Shown piece by piece: positions 35,658 to 39,751 of a stretch of DNA of 39,751 bases (position 1 is the first letter of the stretch; each line of letters starts with the position of its first letter). Made by a program: the position numbers and the translations under genes. Under the pieces are notes generated by a model. It was not told the origin of the DNA. It saw only the letters and a list, made by a program, of their open reading frames with translations, and did not search any database. Source of the DNA: Myxococcales bacterium (GTDB lineage Bacteria; Myxococcota; Polyangia; Fen-1088); NCBI GenBank assembly GCA_003153875.1, contig PMBY01000446.1, forward strand, positions 1 to 39,751, in the 5' to 3' direction.

Positions 35658-35967
35658 ATGCTGACGTTGCGCAGGCCGGTGTGCGCGAATTTTGCGCTTG
35701 TGGCGGCGTGCACGGCAACTGCTCGACTGCAATTATGGAAGCGTGGCTCTGGGACCGCTCTCCTACACCCTGACTGGACCCAACCCCTCTGATTTCTCAG
35801 AGGTCTCCGACAACTGTTCCGGTGGGACGCTACCTACTTCCGGCGCCACCTGCACTATGTCGTTTCTCATGAGCCCGACCACGGTGGGCGCCAAGGATGC
35901 GGTTGTAACGGTCTCTGCTCGGACATTCACGTCGACGGTGGTGCTCTTCGGAACCGCCAGTCCATAG
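35658..35967 (+). pseudogene. Frameshifted remnant of a lipoprotein with an ASH/HYDIN-type Ig domain
   Basis: ATG 35658 begins a lipoprotein signal (MLTLRRPVCANFALVAAC, Cys at 18) that runs into unrelated sequence and a stop. In the +1 frame, from about 35720 to 35967, lies CNYGSVALGPLSYTLTGPNP followed by DFSEVSDNCSGGTLPTSG and a closing strand pattern. This is the choice-of-anchor/ASH domain pattern (SDFxxxSDxCSGxTL...GATCT) usually found in long secreted repeats. The signal peptide and domain are therefore out of frame with each other, and most of the mature protein is absent. It looks like a deletion remnant rather than a small gene. The rest of 35633-36029 holds only a -10-like box. Confidence 0.6.
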
Positions 35968-35994
35968 ACCATCACCGCAAGCGCCGAACGGGGG

Positions 35995-36000
35995 TATAAT
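35995..36000 (+). promoter_or_regulatory. Candidate -10 box for the TPR protein gene
   Basis: A perfect TATAAT lies 30 bases before the ATG at 36030, after a GGGGG run. The expected -35 region (about 35972-35977) matches the consensus poorly, so an activator or another sigma factor may be needed. Confidence 0.4.
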
Positions 36001-36029
36001 CGCCGCCGCAAACCAAGGAACACCGAACC

Positions 36030-36956
36030 ATGTGGAATCATGTGCGCAGGCGATCCTGTTGCCGAGTGATCACGCTGATGGCGGTCGTCGTCTCAAGTGC
36101 CGTAATGGGGTCGACCGAAACCGCCCTTGCGGCTGGGGCCAAGCCATCACAAGGGCCGAAATCGAAAGCCGCGGCCGAGGCGCCAGCGACGCAGCCCAAG
36201 GCGGACTTGGTCGCAGCCAAACAAGCCTACGAGGAAGCCCTGCGCGCCTTCAACCTTGGCCAGTGGGACGAGGCGGTCGCTGGGTTCCAGAAATCCTACA
36301 AGCTGTCGGGCGACGCCACCCTGCTGTTCAACGTGGCGCAGGCCCATCGCCAGGCCGGTCACGTCAAGGAAGCCATCATCGCCTACAAGGCCTTCCTGCG
36401 CGAGAGGCCGGACACGCCCCACCGCGAGATGATCGAAGCGAAGCTCAAGGAGTTGGAGTCGGTGGCCGCGAGCAAGACTTCGGCCCAGAAGCCAACCAAT
36501 TCGCCGGCACAAACCGACCGGCTGACCGGGATTTGGGTCGACCCATTTCAGGAGAAACCCGTGGCGACGCCTGCGCCAGCGTCCGCGTCGCCGAGCACGC
36601 CTGCGCCGAGCGCCCCGCCTGCGTCCACGTCGCTGAGCCCGCCCGCGCCGAGCGTGCCGCCAGTCGCCCCTCTGGCAGGATCTCCAGTGGCCGAGCCGGT
36701 TCTGTCTTCGCCACCCCCACCGGCGGTCAATCAAAGTCCGGCGGCCCAGCCGCAAGCACTGGATTTGCGGCAGACTGCTACCAGCCAAGAAGGCGCTGCC
36801 GCACCCGAGTCCGGCAGCCGCTGGTGGCTGTGGACCGGAATTGGCGTCGTGGCCGCCGCCGGGGTCGTCACCGCAGTCTTGCTATCGACCCGCGGCCCGG
36901 GACGCGATGGCACTTGTCCGACGGGGTTGGATGGCTGCATCCCCGTGGCGAAGTGA
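36030..36956 (+). CDS. TPR-domain protein with Pro-rich stalk and C-terminal membrane segment
   Basis: A 308-residue exported protein. The N-terminal signal (about 1-35, ending ALAAGA) is followed by about two TPR units (57-145: QAYEEALRAFNLGQWDEAV, ATLLFNVAQAHRQAGHVKEA, IIAYKAFLRERPD). Then come a Pro/Ala/Ser-rich stretch (about 178-250), a single membrane span WWLWTGIGVVAAAGVVTAVLL (about 270-290) and a short tail. This layout is common in myxobacterial envelope proteins of unknown function; the TPR part probably binds a partner protein. Its stop shares a base with the next ATG (TGATG), so it is co-translated with the Gly-rich lipoprotein downstream. No enzymatic role can be given. Confidence 0.8.
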   Translation: MWNHVRRRSCCRVITLMAVVVSSAVMGSTETALAAGAKPSQGPKSKAAAEAPATQPKADLVAAKQAYEEALRAFNLGQWDEAVAGFQKSYKLSGDATLLFNVAQAHRQAGHVKEAIIAYKAFLRERPDTPHREMIEAKLKELESVAASKTSAQKPTNSPAQTDRLTGIWVDPFQEKPVATPAPASASPSTPAPSAPPASTSLSPPAPSVPPVAPLAGSPVAEPVLSSPPPPAVNQSPAAQPQALDLRQTATSQEGAAAPESGSRWWLWTGIGVVAAAGVVTAVLLSTRGPGRDGTCPTGLDGCIPVAK

Positions 36957-38923
36957 TGACGATGAGCAGGCGGTTCGCTCTCGCGCTGTTGCTGGCAGTT
37001 GTCGCGTGCCAGGCCAAGCAGCGCACCATGCTGGTCGTCGACATCGACAGCGACCTGGCGGTCCCCGGTAGATTGAACAAGGTGGACGTGGCGGTCACCG
37101 TGAACGGAAAGACCAAGCACACGCCCTACTCGCTCATCAGCCAATATAGACTGCCGCTGCACGTGGGCGTCGTGGAGACCAGCGACGGAGTAGGCGACAT
37201 CACCGTCGTCGCGACCGGGTACCTGGACCCCGACCCCAATGCGATCGTCAACGAAACCGCGATCGTGGGATTCATCGAGGGCCAGTCGATGGAGCTCAAG
37301 CTGTACCTGGCTAGCGAGTGCATCGTCAATTCGTGCACTTCAACCCAGACCTGCACCAAGGGTGGCAACTGTCGGGACAAGGCGCGCAAGGCGTCTGATC
37401 TGACGCCCTTCGTGCCCGGGACGTCCGGGGGCACCGGCGCCAACTCTGGTAGTGGCGGTAGCTCCGGCAGTGGTGGAAATCCCGGCAGCGCTGGAAGTTC
37501 CAGCACCGGCGGCACGTCTGTCGCTGGCGGTACTTCCGGCGGCGGGGGTGGCACCAGCCGCAGTGGCCTGGTGGGCCCGTCCGGCGGCACCGCAAGGTCC
37601 GGTGGTGCGATGCAAGGCGGAGCCGCAATCAGCGCTGGCGGCACGAGCACCGGTGGCACGAGTCCGAACGGCGGCACCACGGGCACCGGCGGTGCGAGCG
37701 TGGCTGGCGGCACGAGCGCCGGTGGCACGAGTCCGAGCGGTGGTACCACGGGCACCGGCGGCGCCCAGAACACCGGTGGTGCGAGCGTGGCCGGGGGCAC
37801 GCGGACCGGTGGCGTGATCGGGAGCGGCGGCGCCCCGGGCAGCGGGGGCTCAAGAGCGACCGGTGGCACGAGCCCCGGCGGTGCGACCTCGACTGGTGGT
37901 GCTTCCAAGACCGGAGGCGCAACCAAGACTGGCGGTACCGGCGTTGGCGGCACAAGCGGAAGCGGTGGCGCCACGGGTGGAACCACCAGCACCGCCAGCT
38001 CGGGCAGCGTGCCGACCATCGCTGGCTGCAACATCTTCCCCGCGGACAATCCTTGGAACGCGGACATCTCTGGCTATCCGCTCGACCCCAACGGCGCGAC
38101 CTACCTGGCCAACATGTCGCCATCCACCGGCTTTCTTCCTGACTGGGGCACGGTGACCGACGAGTATGGTATTCCATTTTCGACCGGCACCGTCGTCACG
38201 CCGCAGCCGATGACCTGGAATGTCGACTATGGTGCGACCGAGAGCGATCAGCTCCCCTGTGCCACTGGAAGCAACAAGTTCTGCTACCCAATTCCGCTCA
38301 CCGCTCCCATCGAAGGCGGCCCCACCGCCGATACGGGCAGCGACCGGCATGTGCTCTATATCGACACCGCGGGCGCGCCGAACAATTGCACGCTCTATGA
38401 GCTGTACAACGCGCAGAACCCCACGGGCGGCTCGGGCTGGACTGCGTCCAACGGCGCGATCTTTCACCTTGGTTCGGACGCGCCGAGGACCGATGGCCGG
38501 ACCTCCGCCGACGCGGCCGGGCTGCCCATCCTGCCGGGACTGGTACGCTACGACGAAGTCATGGCCGGCGAAATTCGCCACGCCATCAGATTCACCGTCA
38601 GCCGCTCGCAACAGGGCTACATCCACCCCGCCACGCACGCGGCTGGCAATTCCAGCACCACGCTCCCGCCCATGGGGCTGCGGATGCGCCTCAAGGCATC
38701 GTTTGACACCAGTTCGTTCTCCGGCCCCACGCTGGTCATTCTGACGGCGATGAAGAAGTACGGCATCATTTTGGCCGACAACGGCAGCAACTGGTACATC
38801 AGCGGCGAAAGCAACGAGGGCTGGTCTTCCTACATGGACGACCTGGTGTCGAACCTGCGTAAGGTCCACGGCAGCGACTTCGAGGCGGTGAACACCGGCC
38901 CGGTCCTGACCGACGGCCTCTAG
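36956..38923 (+). CDS. Gly-rich-stalk lipoprotein with conserved uncharacterised C-terminal domain
   Basis: A 655-residue lipoprotein. The signal peptide MTMSRRFALALLLAVVAC puts the lipid Cys at 18. An N-domain (about 20-120) precedes a Cys-rich patch (about 122-140, CIVNSCTSTQTC). A Gly/Thr/Ser stalk built from GGTS/GTGG units (about 153-348) follows. The C-terminal domain (about 357-650) starts NIFPADNPWNADISGYPLDP and ends with RLKASFDTSSFSGPTLVI then MKKYGIILADNGSNWYISGE. I know this C-terminal pattern from secreted proteins of actinobacteria and myxobacteria, where it is uncharacterised. The gene overlaps the TPR gene by one base. Its stop codon lies inside the left terminal repeat of a MITE-like element, so the native end may have been altered. 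Confidence 0.82.
   Translation: MTMSRRFALALLLAVVACQAKQRTMLVVDIDSDLAVPGRLNKVDVAVTVNGKTKHTPYSLISQYRLPLHVGVVETSDGVGDITVVATGYLDPDPNAIVNETAIVGFIEGQSMELKLYLASECIVNSCTSTQTCTKGGNCRDKARKASDLTPFVPGTSGGTGANSGSGGSSGSGGNPGSAGSSSTGGTSVAGGTSGGGGGTSRSGLVGPSGGTARSGGAMQGGAAISAGGTSTGGTSPNGGTTGTGGASVAGGTSAGGTSPSGGTTGTGGAQNTGGASVAGGTRTGGVIGSGGAPGSGGSRATGGTSPGGATSTGGASKTGGATKTGGTGVGGTSGSGGATGGTTSTASSGSVPTIAGCNIFPADNPWNADISGYPLDPNGATYLANMSPSTGFLPDWGTVTDEYGIPFSTGTVVTPQPMTWNVDYGATESDQLPCATGSNKFCYPIPLTAPIEGGPTADTGSDRHVLYIDTAGAPNNCTLYELYNAQNPTGGSGWTASNGAIFHLGSDAPRTDGRTSADAAGLPILPGLVRYDEVMAGEIRHAIRFTVSRSQQGYIHPATHAAGNSSTTLPPMGLRMRLKASFDTSSFSGPTLVILTAMKKYGIILADNGSNWYISGESNEGWSSYMDDLVSNLRKVHGSDFEAVNTGPVLTDGL
37414..38000 (+). 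repeat. Gly-rich codon repeat array in the lipoprotein stalk
   Basis: Imperfect repeats of GGCGGCACGAGC, ACCGGCGGTGCGAGC and similar units encode GGTS/GTGGAS blocks. Some near-identical 30-50 base segments recur (for example around 37660-37710 and 37720-37765), a substrate for slippage or recombination that would change stalk length in frame. Confidence 0.85.
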
Positions 38924-39167
38924 AGCACCGAACGGTTTGAATGTTGGGTGGAATCGAGAGCTTGCGAGCGTCTGGAAAATTCGCCTCGCCCCGCGAAGCG
39001 GGGAGGCCGACGCGCGAAGCGCGGCGGGAGAGGGGCACGGCCGCGCGCGCGCGTCTGCCCCTCTCCCTAGCCCTCTCCCCGCTTTCGCGGGGCGAGGGAA
39101 TCGGACAGTGCCCGGGCGTCGCAACTCCTGGATTTCACGGCAGAGTCAAACCGTTCGGTGCTCTAGA
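38919..39167. mobile_element. MITE-like element with perfect 22-bp terminal inverted repeats
   Basis: Positions 38919-38940 (beginning TCTAGAGCACCG, ending GGTTTGA) are an exact reverse complement of 39146-39167. The 249-base element has no gene. Inside are nested palindromes: a CCTCGCCCCGCGAAGCGGGG hairpin on the left, GGGAGAGGGG pairing with CCCCTCTCCC around a GC-rich centre, and a CCCCGCTTTCGCGGGG hairpin on the right. The left repeat contains the TAG stop of the lipoprotein gene, and the right end lies 3 bases before the stop of the convergent EEP gene. The structure fits a non-autonomous transposable element or a large REP-like intergenic repeat. No clear target-site duplication is seen apart from a possible TA. 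Confidence 0.75.
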
Positions 39168-39170
39168 TAG

Positions 39171-39751
39171 TCAGCGCCCAGCCGTGATTGTGGCGCCGAT
39201 GCAGAAGTGGTCGGAGGCCCGCGAGTCCCCGATGCGGAAGTCGACCGCGCGGAGTTTCCCGTTCGTGAGGATGCGATCGATGCGCATGGACGGGAGCTTG
39301 GACGGGTAGGTGTAGCCGAAGCCCCGACCCGCGGCCGCGAAGGCGTCGTCGAAATCGCTCAGGTTTTCGCGAAAGATCCGACTCAGACCGGGAAGGTTGG
39401 TATCACCCGCGATGATTACCGGGCGTGCGCTGGCCCGGGCCGCCGCTGCCCACCCGTGCACCTGGCGGCCGCGCCGGTAGGTGTTGAAGACCAGCCGATC
39501 CACGCCCTGGCCAAACAGGAAATGCCCTGACCGCAGCTCGTGCAAAAAGCCCTGACCGCGCATGTCTTCCAGGCCCTCGCGCGGGGAAGTCGTATGCACG
39601 TTGAAAACGTCCACCAGTCCGAGCGGGGTCGCGATGGTGTAGCTGACAAAGTGGGCCCCGCCGTCCCCCGCTTGCGATGCTCCTCCCTCACCTGCCTGAT
39701 AGTGGATGGGCGGCGGTTCATAGACGCTGGTCAGGGGAAAACGCGAAGCCA
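39171..39751 (-). CDS. Endonuclease/exonuclease/phosphatase-family protein, C-terminal part (partial)
   Basis: The frame is open from the right window edge to the stop at 39171, giving about 193 residues of the C-terminal portion. Family landmarks are VFNVHTTSPREG (the strand and His region), IIAGDTNLPG (catalytic GDxN), RIDRILTN and the terminal SDHFCI (Asp-His pair) of the EEP/DNase I-like fold. These Mg-dependent phosphodiesterases include nucleases, sphingomyelinases and phosphatases. Many bacterial members are secreted or membrane-linked, but the N-terminus is outside the window. An internal GTG at 39614 is not a likely start because similarity-like sequence (PLTSVYEPPPIHYQ) continues upstream. 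Confidence 0.8.
   Translation of the reverse strand, partial: ASRFPLTSVYEPPPIHYQAGEGGASQAGDGGAHFVSYTIATPLGLVDVFNVHTTSPREGLEDMRGQGFLHELRSGHFLFGQGVDRLVFNTYRRGRQVHGWAAAARASARPVIIAGDTNLPGLSRIFRENLSDFDDAFAAAGRGFGYTYPSKLPSMRIDRILTNGKLRAVDFRIGDSRASDHFCIGATITAGR

Noticed and set aside
37126..38067. 313-residue Pro/Val-rich open frame on the minus strand
   Set aside because: It is the reverse complement of the GGTS/GTGG stalk repeats. The PPVxPP pattern is an automatic by-product of that repeat.
1..39751. tRNA, rRNA and riboswitch genes
   Set aside because: No cloverleaf with TTCRA-type arm, rRNA core or known riboswitch core was recognised by eye. A covariance-model search would be needed to exclude them.

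Overview
The window looks like a chromosomal segment from a high-GC, Gram-negative member of the Myxococcota (former Deltaproteobacteria, Polyangia-like). The grounds are the many lipoproteins that follow the signal peptide with long Gly/Thr/Ser-rich or Asp/Pro/Thr-rich linkers, the CxxxC...NGCGGTC-type cysteine stretch in one of them, the FHA-GAF-PP2C regulator, and a Wzx/Wzy exopolysaccharide (EPS) locus in which the chain-length protein and its cytoplasmic ATPase are separate genes. The lineage is inferred from style, not from a marker gene.

Most of the window (about 2.4-34 kb) is an EPS biosynthesis, modification and export locus. It is organised as many short divergent and convergent units rather than one operon. 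Recognisable core parts are a Wzx flippase (12.6-14.1 kb), three GT4-type glycosyltransferases (11.2, 14.4 and 15.8 kb), a Wzy/O-antigen-ligase-type polymerase (28.7 kb), two adjacent Wzz-like co-polymerases (26.0 and 27.5 kb), a short OPX/Wza-like lipoprotein (33.2 kb) and two CpsD/BY-kinase-like ATPase relatives (24.9 and 31.6 kb), the second of which has lost its P-loop. No initiating phosphoglycosyltransferase is visible. The one precursor gene, a UDP-sugar 6-dehydrogenase (10.25 kb), is a deletion-damaged pseudogene.

Decorating and degrading enzymes are interleaved with the core: a heparinase II/III-like lipoprotein (2.4 kb), a left-handed beta-helix acyltransferase coupled to a polysaccharide deacetylase (20.9-22.5 kb), a right-handed beta-helix lipoprotein (22.7 kb), two nearly identical secreted esterases from a tandem duplication (17.1 and 19.0 kb), and a divergent deacetylase-like protein (32.1 kb).

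The most striking module is a tight four-gene operon at 5.5-10.1 kb on the minus strand: SGNH hydrolase, acyl/aminoacyl-AMP ligase, acyl carrier protein and MBOAT acyltransferase. Its parts match those of the Gram-positive Dlt (teichoic acid D-alanylation) system (D, A, C, B), but it sits in a Gram-negative EPS locus. I infer that it activates an acyl or amino-acyl group, loads it on a carrier protein and transfers it across the membrane to the polysaccharide.

The right part (34-39.75 kb) holds an FHA-GAF-PP2C regulator, a frameshifted lipoprotein remnant, a TPR/membrane-anchor protein overlapping a Gly-rich lipoprotein, a 249-bp MITE-like element with perfect 22-bp terminal inverted repeats, and the C-terminal part of an endonuclease/exonuclease/phosphatase-family protein. 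The left edge carries the start of what looks like an IS3-type transposase.
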